Counted from the first letter of the stretch, positions 9,488 through 20,446 are shown. The stretch: DNA of 64,000 bases from Planctomyces sp. (GCA_019636235.1 JAHBXW010000001.1:248001-312000), one strand, 5' to 3'. Program-made: numbers and translations. Notes: generated by a model from the sequence alone, not told the origin.

Positions 9488-9955
9488 CTAGTCGCCTCGC
9501 TGCGATTCCCGATCCGGCTGACGGCGTCGCCCGGGACGCTGTTCCATCTCGGGCGCTGCGTCGCGCGCCCGGTCCCGACCATCCTCGCGACGGAACTGCT
9601 CGAGCCATTCGCGGTATTCCGCGTCTGTCCGCGCCGGATCCTCGACGTCGCGCTCGGCCCGGGAACGATCACGCTCGGTCCGGCGACGAAGCTCCGCGTG
9701 TGCCTCCTCGACGGACATCTGCGTAAACGTCGAGCCGGCCGTCATCGCGCCGCAGCACGAGCGCCCTTCGAAGGCAAAGCTCTGATCGAGGCTGCGGATC
9801 GCGAATGCGACCTCCTCGAGTTCGGAATTCAGCGACGTCGACGCGGCCGACAGCCCGACCGTCGCTCCCGCCACGCCCAACGTGCCAATGGCGACCGCCT
9901 CGGCCGACAACACCAGGCCCGCTTCGTCTTTCCACAACGCGATCAACGCGCGCAT
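9488..9955 (-). CDS. Planctomycete pilin-like small membrane protein
   Basis: This 155-residue protein starts behind a strong GAGGAG. The N-terminus (WKDEAGLVLSAEAVAIGTLG, then a small-residue hydrophobic helix) looks like a Flp/TadE-type pilin segment: acidic-Gly-hydrophobic with a conserved Glu. It continues AIRSLDQSFAFEGRSCCG. Proteins of this build are frequent in planctomycetes and are often mislabelled as branched-chain aminotransferase, for which there is no support here. The C-terminal half is charged, Arg/Glu-rich and probably disordered. It is divergent from glnS. Confidence 0.8.
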   Translation of the reverse strand: MRALIALWKDEAGLVLSAEAVAIGTLGVAGATVGLSAASTSLNSELEEVAFAIRSLDQSFAFEGRSCCGAMTAGSTFTQMSVEEAHAELRRRTERDRSRAERDVEDPARTDAEYREWLEQFRREDGRDRARDAAPEMEQRPGRRRQPDRESQRGD

Positions 9956-10301
9956 CGCAACGGCTCCTCAGGGTTCGCGCGGGCGGCTGCAACGCCCACA
10001 GGTCACCGTGCGTGACGAACCTTCAGAGACCGGTTCGAGCCTACGAAGCGCGGTGCGCCAATGTCAAGAAGCGCCTGTTTCATTCCGCGGACAGTTCGTT
10101 CAGCCCTCGATGCGCGACGTCCAGCCGGCGAGACGCCCGCTGCGCGGCCCGATCGCAGGACATCGTGCCCGCTCGCAGACGGCCGAGGGCAACGTCAATC
10201 TCGCAGCGCTGCGAACCGTCCCGCTACACTCCCGGTCTGATTGCGGGACGCCGGCCCGACGCGCCCCCAGCCCCCGCACCCATGACGCCTGAAGGATCCT
10301 C
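9956..10301. other. Divergent intergenic region, pilin-like gene / glnS
   Basis: These 346 bases separate two divergent genes. I see no convincing open frame or RNA gene. The only promoter-like item is TACACT at 10225-10230, 72 nt before the glnS start, without a recognisable -35 box. GAAGGA at 10290-10295 is the likely glnS ribosome-binding site. Confidence 0.5.
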
Positions 10302-11996
<1,695 letters not shown>

Positions 11997-12048
11997 TGCA
12001 GAAGCCAGTTCGTGGCAGCATACATGAAACCGTGCGGGGGCCGGGTCG

Positions 12049-12480
12049 ATGGAGCCGTGGTGGATCGAAGCGCAACTGCGTGACGGAGGTCGATGTGTGT
12101 ACTGCGGGTTTCACCTGTATGCCGCATTCGAGGCGTATTGGACGACGCAGGCCGACCACCTGATTCCGCAAAGGTTGATCGCGCTGCCTGAATTGAACGG
12201 GCTTTTACAAAGTCACGATGTGTTTCGGGGCGGGCCTGTTGAACGGGATGCCCTCGGCAACTGCGTCACGGCCTGCACGTTCTGCAATCAACTCAAGGGC
12301 GGCTGGATTCCCCCCGATTGGGAGCGAATGACGCGCGAGCAGATCGTCGACGCGAATCGCGTGCGACTGATTGCATTGCGTGTTCGTCACGAACGGGAAT
12401 TCCTGCGAAGGGTTGAGATGTTGAGTCAGCGCAGGACCTCCATGGAGCGGAGTGCGACCGGTGCCGTAACGCGTGGATGA
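12049..12480 (+). CDS. HNH endonuclease-like protein
   Basis: A 143-residue protein with the layout of an HNH nuclease: a CxxC pair (C16, C19), then an ADHLIPQ segment (D36-H37) corresponding to the catalytic His, and a second zinc pair in GNCVTACTFCNQLKGG (C76, C79, N80). The tail is helical. The coding sequence has lower GC and less biased third positions than its neighbours, which fits recent acquisition. No restriction partner, integrase or phage gene is adjacent, so its target is unknown. It is the only clear nuclease in the window. Confidence 0.75.
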   Translation: MEPWWIEAQLRDGGRCVYCGFHLYAAFEAYWTTQADHLIPQRLIALPELNGLLQSHDVFRGGPVERDALGNCVTACTFCNQLKGGWIPPDWERMTREQIVDANRVRLIALRVRHEREFLRRVEMLSQRRTSMERSATGAVTRG

Positions 12481-12648
12481 AACAGGCGATTTCGCCACCG
12501 ACGTCTGAACCGCGCCAAGATGAAATCGCGAGACTTTCCCAGTTCGCGTGAATTGACACGCCGGGGAGGGCTGGCGAATCTGGGAGCCGAGCCTGATGGC
12601 TCGGAGGGCATCTTCAAGGGTCAACTAGTCTTTCGGGAGGGCCTTGTC

Positions 12649-13545
12649 ATGGCACGAGTCTGTGCAGTGCTGTGCGCCGCGGGTGCGGCGCTGGTGTTCG
12701 CGAATCTGGCTGAGTCGGCGGAGCGTACGAAAGTGGACCGGGCGGCGATGTCGCGCCCAGTGTCGGCGGAACGCCCAGACCGCGAGAGCCGGTCGCGGGA
12801 GAATTTGCCGCAGCGGGGCGAAGCGGTTCGCGCGGGGGGCGTGCAGATCACGACGGTCGGCGTGCGGGCGGCGCAGCGGCGGGCGAACCGAGTCGCGCGG
12901 CGCTGCCCGCCGGCGTGTGCGCCGGCGGGTGCGCCGGTGTGCCAGATGCCCGCTCCAAAAACCAATCACGATCAGGCGGACGATTGTCGCCATTCGATTG
13001 TGATGCAGATGGGTGGAACGTATCTATGGATGCACCTCAATTGCATGAATGGCAATGCGCATCATTGGCTCTATGAGCCTTCCACCAGCCCATTCTGGAG
13101 TTGCGTGAATTCTCAATGCGTCCGCTCGCCGTCGCCGGCGTCAACGGATCTCCGTGACGGTCCGTATGCGCCGGCTGAAATGCTGTCCGATAAGACGACC
13201 GCAGGACTGCGAAGCCGATTTGATCCGGCGACGCCCTCGATGGCATCGAAGCGGCAGATTTACTTCGCCGATGACTTTCGCGAATTCAATGCAAAAGATC
13301 AGCACGGAGCGACATATGCAATCCAAATGTTGAAGGCGACAGTTGCAGTCGCGCACAATAATGGACAAGTGGTCGAGAACGACTTCTGGGTCGGGTTTGA
13401 AGTGACGGACGCCATCTCGAGCGCCCCGATAGTACTGTCGGTTCGTGACAACTCGATTCGATTGAGCAGCCGTGACCTGAATGAAAAATTTCAGATTGAT
13501 TATCCGCATGAAGTGTGTGTAATTCTCCGGGGGTTCTCTCCATAG
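12649..13545 (+). CDS. Secreted protein of unknown function, lower GC
   Basis: The start at 12649 has GGGAGG 9 nt upstream and opens with a signal peptide (ARVCAVLCAAGAALVFANLA, cleavage near ESAE). An upstream extension to 12520 is possible but would bury the signal. The mature protein (298 residues with signal) has an Arg-rich, low-complexity N-terminal third, a Cys/Trp/His-rich middle with MQMGGTYLWMHLNCMNG and SPFWSCVNSQC, and a beta-like C-terminal third. Base composition falls through the gene to well below the neighbours. I recognise no family. Confidence 0.65.
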   Translation: MARVCAVLCAAGAALVFANLAESAERTKVDRAAMSRPVSAERPDRESRSRENLPQRGEAVRAGGVQITTVGVRAAQRRANRVARRCPPACAPAGAPVCQMPAPKTNHDQADDCRHSIVMQMGGTYLWMHLNCMNGNAHHWLYEPSTSPFWSCVNSQCVRSPSPASTDLRDGPYAPAEMLSDKTTAGLRSRFDPATPSMASKRQIYFADDFREFNAKDQHGATYAIQMLKATVAVAHNNGQVVENDFWVGFEVTDAISSAPIVLSVRDNSIRLSSRDLNEKFQIDYPHEVCVILRGFSP

Positions 13546-13614
13546 TGCTCACCCGATTCAAGGCGTTGCTCTGGCTTCAATTTCGTAGTGAAGTCGCAAG
13601 TTGAGTGGTTGACT

Positions 13615-16062
13615 TCATTTGTAAATTTCGATTGAGGTCGCCTGCAAATCCGAACGTTCGAGTCGGGGCTTCTTGCTGACGGCGAAACGGACTCCGTGCC
13701 GCGCCGTCGGCGGGAACCCGGCTCGAAACTTGACGCCGCGGTCCGACCAGGCCCTCACCGGCACTTCCCGCATCGCCGCCGCAATCTCCTCAGTGTCCTT
13801 CTGTTTGAGCTGCAGAGAATCATAATCGCCGTCGGCAGGATATCCGCGAACGACATACGCCCCCCAGGTCATTCCGGGAGGCGGGCTGGGCAACACGGCT
13901 CCGGCGACCTTTATGGGGGGCAGAAACATGGCCGTCACAGTCCATTCGCCCGCATTCGAGTACAAGCCCCGGACGCCGGCTGGGTCGATAGTGACGTCCG
14001 CTCCCGACTCCGCCGCAGCGTGAAACGACCACGGAATCGCCGTCGCGGGGTCGTCTCCCCATGGAAACCGGGTCGTCCCGCGATTCGATGCGACATACTC
14101 GTACTCGGCCTCTGACATCAGCCGCTTGCCTGCCCGCTCCGCGAAGTCCATGGCTTCGTCCCAAGTGACGAGCACGGGCTCATCGTCGCCAACTGTTGCC
14201 CGACTGGGACTCCAGGAGGGCGGGGCTGTTCCGACAACTCGCCGGTAGTCCGACCAGGTCGCTTCGACGGGATCGATCCAGAATCCAGGCAGATTCACGC
14301 GCAAAGGCGGGGCGTCCAGTCGCAGCGGTGGCGTGTTGCGAGAGTCGTTATCGTCGGGGATTGGAAACCCTTGCTGAAAGGCGATCTGCCCCTCCGCCTC
14401 GATCATGGATTCGGTCGCTGAGCCGCCCGGAATTTCGATGCGCTGCCACCGCAAGGCGTCAATTTCCGGGTCCCATTTCCAGTACGCGTGTGAATACGCC
14501 AAAGCGCCCATGTAGGGATCCTCCGGCACGGTCCGGTACACCTCGTGGAACCGGCCGTCGTCCATCGCCGCCACCACCAGGTACCGCCCCGGCCGCAGGG
14601 CCACCGTCACGGGAGACGGGTCGCTCTCAAACCGGGAGTCCGGGTCCGGCTCGTTCGTCGTCGGAAGGATCCTCCAGAAGACGAGGCGCGGACCTTTCAG
14701 TGCGTCCGACTGTGGGCGGTTCGGCGGAGGATCCTCGGACGTCGTCACGCGGACGTTCACCGTCGCGGGGCGATTCCGATACCACTCCGACACGGGAATC
14801 AGCGCCGCAGCCGCCGCGGCCGCCCCGGCGCCCCAGGTCAGCAGCCGCCGACGCGACATTCCCGGCGGCCTCGCGGACGGCGGGCTGACGATCACTGTCT
14901 CGCCGTCCGAGGCCACCGACTTCAGATGCCGCTCGATCGCCCGGCCCAGTTCTCCCGCGGTCCGGTAGCGGTCTGTCGGCCGTTTGGCCATCGCCTTCGA
15001 GCAGATGTCCTCCAGGACCGGATCGGCGCCGGGCAGACGCTCCCGCATCGGCGGCGGCGGTTCCTCCCGAATGCGCCGCAGCAGGTCGCTGCTGGAGGAT
15101 TGAAACGGCCGCTCGCCCGTCAGCAGTTCGTACAGGATGACCCCCAGCGCATAGACGTCGGTCGCGGGAGTCACCGATCCGCTTTCGCCAGCCGCCTGCT
15201 CGGGCGACATGTACTGCGGCGTGCCGGCCAGTTGCCAGCTCCCGGGGCCGGTGGGCTCCCCCGTCGGCAGTTTGGCCATCCCGAAATCGACAATGTGCGG
15301 TTCGCCGCGCTTGTCGATCAGCACGTTGGCCGGCTTGAGATCGCGGTGCACGATGCCGGCCGCGTGTGCGTTGTCCACGCCGGCGCAGATCTTCAGGAAC
15401 AGCGACAGCGCGGAGTGCTCGTTGAGGCGGCCGCGCTGCAGCAGGTTCCGCAGCGACTCGCCTTCGATGTACTCGTAGACGATGTATGGACGTCGTTCCA
15501 GGAATCCTACGTCGTAGACCGCCGCGATGTTCGAATGCCGCAGTCGGGCGACGCGTTGCGCTTCCGCATGAAACCGGTTCAATCCCTCCGCCGAAATATG
15601 CACGTCGCTGCGCGGCGTCTTGATGGCCACGAGCCGCAACAGCCGGCTGTCGTAGGCCGTCCAGACCTCTCCGAACGCCCCCTGGCCGACCAGTTCCTGC
15701 AGCTGGTAGGGCCCCGCATGCAGTCCGGGCGTCAGCGGTTCCAGCAGCGCCTCGCCGTTCGTGGCGTGGCCGACTGTCGACAGCAGTTTCTCCGAAGACA
15801 CGCTGAGAAACTCCGCGACATCCCCGAACCGTTGCACGTAGACGTCCGCCGACGGCGACTGCCCGTGCGACTTCAGATGGGCGATCTCCGCTTCCGCGAG
15901 GCGTCGCGTCAACAGGGGCCGGTCGCACTCTGGCGCGCGGTCGAGAAATTCCTCGATCGCGGGGCTCTCCCCGTCGCGCAGTCGCGTTTCAAACTCCCGG
16001 CAGATGGGAGCGATCCGCAGGAGCGCTTCCTGTTCCTCAGCCGCCGTGCATTGGTCGTTCAT
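13615..16062 (-). CDS. Ser/Thr protein kinase fused to an FGE/SUMF1-like domain
   Basis: An 815-residue protein. A leader of about 115 residues precedes a Hanks-type kinase: glycine loop VGQGAFGEVW (125-134), lysine in VAIKTP (K148), HRDLKPAN (239-246), DFGMAK (259-264) and SPEQ near 286-289. The kinase ends near 385. A twin-Arg-like motif with an Ala-rich transmembrane helix follows (403-424), then a beta region (about 430-540) and an FGE-sulfatase domain from about 590 (GFWIDPVEATWSDY; RLMSEAEYEYVA; FPWGDD). The layout puts the kinase inside and the FGE-like part outside. All catalytic kinase residues are present. This architecture recurs in planctomycetes; the substrates are unknown. Confidence 0.93.
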   Translation of the reverse strand: MNDQCTAAEEQEALLRIAPICREFETRLRDGESPAIEEFLDRAPECDRPLLTRRLAEAEIAHLKSHGQSPSADVYVQRFGDVAEFLSVSSEKLLSTVGHATNGEALLEPLTPGLHAGPYQLQELVGQGAFGEVWTAYDSRLLRLVAIKTPRSDVHISAEGLNRFHAEAQRVARLRHSNIAAVYDVGFLERRPYIVYEYIEGESLRNLLQRGRLNEHSALSLFLKICAGVDNAHAAGIVHRDLKPANVLIDKRGEPHIVDFGMAKLPTGEPTGPGSWQLAGTPQYMSPEQAAGESGSVTPATDVYALGVILYELLTGERPFQSSSSDLLRRIREEPPPPMRERLPGADPVLEDICSKAMAKRPTDRYRTAGELGRAIERHLKSVASDGETVIVSPPSARPPGMSRRRLLTWGAGAAAAAAALIPVSEWYRNRPATVNVRVTTSEDPPPNRPQSDALKGPRLVFWRILPTTNEPDPDSRFESDPSPVTVALRPGRYLVVAAMDDGRFHEVYRTVPEDPYMGALAYSHAYWKWDPEIDALRWQRIEIPGGSATESMIEAEGQIAFQQGFPIPDDNDSRNTPPLRLDAPPLRVNLPGFWIDPVEATWSDYRRVVGTAPPSWSPSRATVGDDEPVLVTWDEAMDFAERAGKRLMSEAEYEYVASNRGTTRFPWGDDPATAIPWSFHAAAESGADVTIDPAGVRGLYSNAGEWTVTAMFLPPIKVAGAVLPSPPPGMTWGAYVVRGYPADGDYDSLQLKQKDTEEIAAAMREVPVRAWSDRGVKFRAGFPPTARHGVRFAVSKKPRLERSDLQATSIEIYK

Positions 16063-16281
16063 AGCCCACTCTCACAGTCAGCGCCCTGGCCACGGGATCA
16101 CAGAGAGCACAAGCAGCGGCGATTTTACCGGCCCCAGTTCGAACCTGACAATCACCCAGTTAGGGAAATCGCGAATGTGAACGGTGTTAAAAACGCTCAT
16201 CGGCGATTGCCCGGGCGCGTGCCATCGCGCGCCCCGGTCGATACCATCCCCTGCGATTCCTATCCCCATTGAGCGATCCTG

Positions 16282-17472
16282 ATGAGCGCGTCCGTGCCCG
16301 CCGCTGTCTGCCCCCCGAAACGCATCCTTTTGGGCCCAGGGCCCAGCGAAATCGCCCCCCGCGTCCTGGCCGCGCTCGCCGCCCCCACCGTCGGGCACCT
16401 CGATCCGTATTTCCTGCGGATCATGGACGAGACGCAACAGATGCTGCGGGACGTGTTCCGGACGCAAAACGCCTTGACGATCGCCGTCAGCGGGACCGGC
16501 AGCGCCGGCATGGAGACGTGCCTCGTCAATCTCCTGGAACCGGGGGATCGGGCCGTCGTGTGCGTGAACGGCGTGTTCGGCACACGCATGGCCGATGTCG
16601 CGGCACGGTGCGGCGCCGAGGTGACGACGCTCGAACGCCCGTTCGGCGAAGTCATTCCGGCCGACGAACTGCAGGCCGTCGTCCGGAAGGTGCGTCCAAA
16701 GGTCGTCGGCATCGTGCACGCGGAGACGTCGACAGGGGCCTGGCAGCCGCTGGAGGAGATCTCCGCCGCGGTCCGCGAGGTCGATGCGCTGCTGGTTGTT
16801 GACTGCGTGACGTCGCTGGGCGGGCTGCCGGTCGAGATTGATGGCTGGGGGATCGACGCGGCCTACTCGGGAACGCAGAAGTGCCTGAGCTGCCCTCCCG
16901 GGCTGGCGCCGGTGACGTTCGGCCCCAGGGCCGTGGAAGCGCTGGACCGGCGGAAGACCAAGGTGCGGAGCTGGTATCTCGATCTGCAGATGGTCCGCAA
17001 CTACTGGAGCGGTCAGTCGCGCGCGTATCACCACACGGCGCCGATCAACATGAACTTCGCGCTGCATGAAGCCCTGCGGATCGTTCTCGAGGAAGGGCTG
17101 GATGCGAGATTCGAACGACACCAGCGGAATCACCGGGCGCTCAAGGCGGGTCTGGCGGCGATGGGGTTGTCGTACGCGGTCCAGGAGCCGTTCCAGCTGC
17201 CGACGTTGAACGCCGTCATAATTCCCGAGGGGGTCGACGACAAGGCCGTCCGCGGGCAGTTGCTGAACGAGTTCGGCATCGAGATCGGCGCGGGGCTGGG
17301 GCCGATGGCGGGGAAGGTCTGGCGGATCGGCCTGATGGGCGAGGCGAGTTCGCCGCGGAATGTGCTGCTGGTGCTGGCCGCTCTGGAGGCCTGCCTGAAG
17401 GCTCAGGGGCGTTCGCCGCAGGCGGGAGCGGGAGTCGCCGGAGCGATCGCCTCCTACGACGGACGGGCCTGA
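16282..17472 (+). CDS. PLP-dependent aminotransferase, alanine-glyoxylate / serine-pyruvate type
   Basis: A 396-residue class V aminotransferase. Early signature [17 protein letters not shown] (16-32) and the HLDPYF block match the alanine-glyoxylate/serine-pyruvate family. The PLP lysine lies in [12 protein letters not shown] near residue 200, and [10 protein letters not shown] supplies the PLP-ring aspartate. It transfers the amino group of Ala or Ser to glyoxylate or pyruvate. It begins a plus-strand run with the ATP-grasp genes 72 bp downstream, so a shared role in an amino-acid-derived pathway is possible. Which amino donor is used cannot be read from sequence. Confidence 0.93.
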   Translation: MSASVPAAVCPPKRILLGPGPSEIAPRVLAALAAPTVGHLDPYFLRIMDETQQMLRDVFRTQNALTIAVSGTGSAGMETCLVNLLEPGDRAVVCVNGVFGTRMADVAARCGAEVTTLERPFGEVIPADELQAVVRKVRPKVVGIVHAETSTGAWQPLEEISAAVREVDALLVVDCVTSLGGLPVEIDGWGIDAAYSGTQKCLSCPPGLAPVTFGPRAVEALDRRKTKVRSWYLDLQMVRNYWSGQSRAYHHTAPINMNFALHEALRIVLEEGLDARFERHQRNHRALKAGLAAMGLSYAVQEPFQLPTLNAVIIPEGVDDKAVRGQLLNEFGIEIGAGLGPMAGKVWRIGLMGEASSPRNVLLVLAALEACLKAQGRSPQAGAGVAGAIASYDGRA

Positions 17473-17544
17473 TCCCGGTTTGAACGCGGTTCATCGCGGA
17501 CCGGAGCGCGCCGCAAGCACAAACGGAGTTGTTCGAGTCGAGCC

Positions 17545-18543
17545 ATGCAGATTGGATTCACGTACGACCTGCGGTCGGAGTACCTCGCGCTGGGGTATTC
17601 CGAGGAGGAGACCGCGGAGTTCGATCGCGAGGAAACGATCGATTCGATCGCCGGCGCGCTCGAGTCATTGGGCCACGTGGTGACGCGGATCGGCAACGTC
17701 CGCAATCTCGCCGCGCGACTGGCCGCCGGAGAACGCTGGGACCTGGCGTTCAACATCTGCGAGGGGCTGCATGGAATCGCACGGGAGGCGCAGGTTCCGG
17801 CGCTGCTGGACGCGTTTGACGTTCCGTGCACGTTTTCGGACCCGCTCGTCATCGCTCTGAGTCTTCACAAGGGGCTGACGAAAACCGTGGTGCGGGCTGC
17901 GGGGGTGCCGACGCCGGAATTCGCGGTCGTCCAAGCTCCTGAAGAAGCCGCCGCGGTCCGGCTCCGGCCGCCGCTGTTCGCCAAGCCCGTGGCGGAAGGC
18001 ACCGGGAAGGGGGTCTCGCCGCTGTCGAAGGTCGCCCGTCTGGACGACCTCGAGGCCGTCTGCCGGACCCTGATCGAGCAGTTCCAGCAGCCGGTGCTGG
18101 TCGAGGAATTCCTGCCCGGACGGGAATTCACCGTGGGCGTGCTGGGGACCGGCGCCGCGGCGCAAGTCGTCGGCACGTTCGAGATCCTGCTGCTGCCGAA
18201 AGCGGAAGCGGAGATCTATTCCTACGCGAACAAGGAGAACAGCGAGGAGCTGGTGCGTTACGAACTCGTCCGGCCTACCGATCCGGTCGTTGCCGAGGCG
18301 GAGGAACTGACGCTGCGGGCCTGGCGGGCGCTGGGGGGCCGCGATGCGGGCCGCATCGATGTGCGGTGCGACGCTGCCGGCCATCCACAGTTCATAGAGG
18401 TCAATCCGCTGGCGGGGCTGCATCCGACGCACAGCGATCTGCCGATGATCTGTGCGGCCTGCGGCATTCCGTTCGTCGAGCTGATCCGGCGGATCGTCGA
18501 ATCCGCTCGCCATCGCATCGGCCGTCCTCCCGGACTGACCTGA
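17545..18543 (+). CDS. ATP-grasp ligase, D-Ala-D-Ala ligase-like (first of pair)
   Basis: A 332-residue ATP-grasp protein. The N-terminal domain contains FNICEGLHG, the family's early glycine/glutamate block. ATP-binding features follow: LFAKPVAEGTGKGVS (lysine and glycine loop) and VEEFLPGREFTVGVLG. Metal ligands are in RIDVRCD and FIEVNPLAGL. The enzyme should join a carboxylate to an amine with ATP through an acyl-phosphate. It differs from cell-wall ddl and directly precedes a second ATP-grasp gene with 2 bp between stop and start, so the two are almost certainly co-translated. The product is unknown. Confidence 0.88.
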   Translation: MQIGFTYDLRSEYLALGYSEEETAEFDREETIDSIAGALESLGHVVTRIGNVRNLAARLAAGERWDLAFNICEGLHGIAREAQVPALLDAFDVPCTFSDPLVIALSLHKGLTKTVVRAAGVPTPEFAVVQAPEEAAAVRLRPPLFAKPVAEGTGKGVSPLSKVARLDDLEAVCRTLIEQFQQPVLVEEFLPGREFTVGVLGTGAAAQVVGTFEILLLPKAEAEIYSYANKENSEELVRYELVRPTDPVVAEAEELTLRAWRALGGRDAGRIDVRCDAAGHPQFIEVNPLAGLHPTHSDLPMICAACGIPFVELIRRIVESARHRIGRPPGLT

Positions 18544-18545
18544 CG

Positions 18546-19526
18546 ATGCCGGTCGCCATTCTGCACCAGGCGGTCCCCGCGGACGCCCCGGCCGATGAGC
18601 AGGACGTCCTCGTTCAAGTCGCGGCGGTTGAAGCGTCGCTGGGACGGCTCGGCCATCGCACGATCACAATTCCCTGCACGCTGAACCTCGAGGCTCTGCG
18701 GCAGTCGCTTGTCGCCGCGCGACCTGAAATCGTGTTCAATCTCGTCGAATCGCTGGGAGGCTCGGACGCGCTGCAGCCGCTGGTTCCCGCGCTCGTGGAA
18801 TCGATGCGGATTCCCCTCACCGGCGCATCCTCGCAGGTCATCCAGATGACAGGCCGCAAGGGGACCGCGAAACGGATGCTCCAGCACTGCGGGCTGCCGA
18901 CTCCTGCATGGCGGGAGGCCGGCCACGCAGAAGTCAGCGACTTCGAGCCGGGGACGTACATCGTCAAACCGCTGGCCGAACATGCGTCCCTGGGCATGAC
19001 CGACGCGGATGTCGTCGACGTTGACACGACGGACGCCCTCGATGCCCTGATCGAGAGCAAATCGCAAGCGCTGAGGCGGCCCTGCTTCGCGGAGCGCTAC
19101 ATCGACGGGCGTGAATTCAATCTGTCGCTGCTGGCGGACGGATCGAGCCGGGTGCAGGTGTTGCCCCCCGCGGAAATCCGGTTCGAAGGCTTTCCCGCCG
19201 GCAAGCCGCGGATCGTCGGGCACGCGGCCAAATGGGCGGTCGACTCGTTCGAATACGCGGCGACGGTCCGCTCGTTCGATCTGCCCCCCGCGGACGCGCC
19301 GCTGGCGCAGCGGTTGGCAGGATTGGCCTCAGCGTGCTGGTCCGCATTCGACACGACGGGCTACGCCCGGGTCGATTTCCGCGTCGACGAAGCGGGCGAA
19401 CCGTGGATCCTGGAGATCAATGCGAATCCCTGCCTGTCGCCGGATGCGGGATTTCTCGCGGCTGCACAGCATGCCGGGCTGTCGTACGATGACGTCGTCC
19501 AGCGAATCGTGAGCGCGGCATGGTGA
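18546..19526 (+). CDS. ATP-grasp ligase (second of pair)
   Basis: The start at 18546 lies 2 bp past the previous stop and gives 326 residues. A longer in-frame extension overlaps the first ligase and is rejected. Recognisable blocks are IVFNLVESLGG, the ATP lysine in YIVKPLAEHASLGM, FAERYIDGREFNLSLL and the metal-binding VDFRVDEAGEPWILEINANP. The protein is diverged from the first ligase, so this is an old duplication or a recruited partner. The last 7 bases overlap the propeller gene that follows. The pair could add two residues in succession or form a heteromer; the substrate is unknown. Confidence 0.88.
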   Translation: MPVAILHQAVPADAPADEQDVLVQVAAVEASLGRLGHRTITIPCTLNLEALRQSLVAARPEIVFNLVESLGGSDALQPLVPALVESMRIPLTGASSQVIQMTGRKGTAKRMLQHCGLPTPAWREAGHAEVSDFEPGTYIVKPLAEHASLGMTDADVVDVDTTDALDALIESKSQALRRPCFAERYIDGREFNLSLLADGSSRVQVLPPAEIRFEGFPAGKPRIVGHAAKWAVDSFEYAATVRSFDLPPADAPLAQRLAGLASACWSAFDTTGYARVDFRVDEAGEPWILEINANPCLSPDAGFLAAAQHAGLSYDDVVQRIVSAAW

Positions 19527-20410
19527 TGCGTTTGTCCCGACTAATTTTACTCGCCGTTCTGGCGGCTGTGCTGCTTGACGGCGCGGCGCGTGGCGGCGAG
19601 CCGGCCTGGACGCGGCTGACGACGGACGGCCTGCACAAGCAGCGTCCGAACTGGTCGCCCGACGGACGGCGGCTGATGTTCACCCGCCAGCAGGGAATCA
19701 CGTTCCGGCTGTATGAACTGGACATCGAGTCCGGCGAGGAGCGGCGGCTGCTTCCCGGCGACCACCTCGAGCTGGACGGCGTCTGGTCGCCCGACGGGGA
19801 CGAGTTGGCACTGACCTTGAACAAACCTCAGCCCAATCAAAGCGACGTCGACGTTTATCGCTTCCGACTGGCCGACGAGTCGCTGATCCCGGTGGCCGCG
19901 ACGGAGAAGAAGCTGTCGCACGAGGAGTATCCGTCATGGTCGCCGGATGGCGTCCGACTGGCGTGGACGTCCACGCGCGACGGGAATCAGGAGGTCTACA
20001 CGAGCCGGCCCGATGGCACGGACATCATCCGGTTGACGAACGATCCCGCGCATGACGCGCATCCGGCTTGGTCGCCGAACGGCGACTGGATCGCGTTCGC
20101 GACGGACCGCTGGGGCGATCTGGAGATCGCCATCATTCGCCCCGATGGCGCCGGGCTGCGACGGCTGACGGCCAGCCCCGGGCTGGATGACTTTCCCGTC
20201 TGGTCCCCGGACGGCCTGCGCCTGGCGTTCACTTCCAGTCGCGACGGCAATCGAGAGGCGTACGAACTGGAGATCGCCAGCGGCGCCGTGCGCCGGCGGA
20301 CCTTTCACGCGGGGATCGACGACTATCCGGCCTGGACTCCGGACGGACGATTGACTGTCGTCTCCCAGCGCGAGGACGGATTCGACATTTACGTGGAGTC
20401 GGCTCCCTGA
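19520..20410 (+). CDS. TolB-like beta-propeller protein, exported
   Basis: A 296-residue protein with a signal peptide (RLSRLILLAVLAAVLLDGAA) and five to six PD40/WD40-like repeats marked by recurring WSPDG or WTPDG motifs (for example PNWSPDGRRLMF, PSWSPDGVRLAW, PAWSPNGDWIAF, PVWSPDGLRLAF). It resembles the TolB C-terminal propeller without its N-terminal domain. The start at 19520 overlaps the upstream ligase; the next Met at 19526 overlaps its stop as TGATG, so either start implies coupling. It is likely a periplasmic binding module; the partner is unknown. Confidence 0.88.
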   Translation: MVMRLSRLILLAVLAAVLLDGAARGGEPAWTRLTTDGLHKQRPNWSPDGRRLMFTRQQGITFRLYELDIESGEERRLLPGDHLELDGVWSPDGDELALTLNKPQPNQSDVDVYRFRLADESLIPVAATEKKLSHEEYPSWSPDGVRLAWTSTRDGNQEVYTSRPDGTDIIRLTNDPAHDAHPAWSPNGDWIAFATDRWGDLEIAIIRPDGAGLRRLTASPGLDDFPVWSPDGLRLAFTSSRDGNREAYELEIASGAVRRRTFHAGIDDYPAWTPDGRLTVVSQREDGFDIYVESAP

Positions 20411-20446
20411 AGCGGCTCGTATCCGGTTTCCGGCGGAGGTGCAGAG

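Noticed and set aside
9381-9672. N-terminal extension of the DUF1501 protein to 9672
   Set aside because: It would place a Tat leader 98 residues inside the protein and has no conserved sequence.
13589-13617. Stem TGAAGTC/GACTTCA as a terminator between two convergent genes
   Set aside because: It has a long 15-base loop, no T-run, and overlaps the kinase stop codon.
17545-19526. Naming the two ATP-grasp genes ddl
   Set aside because: Both match the fold, but there are two, they are diverged, and no cell-wall genes surround them; a D-Ala-D-Ala ligase name is not supported.
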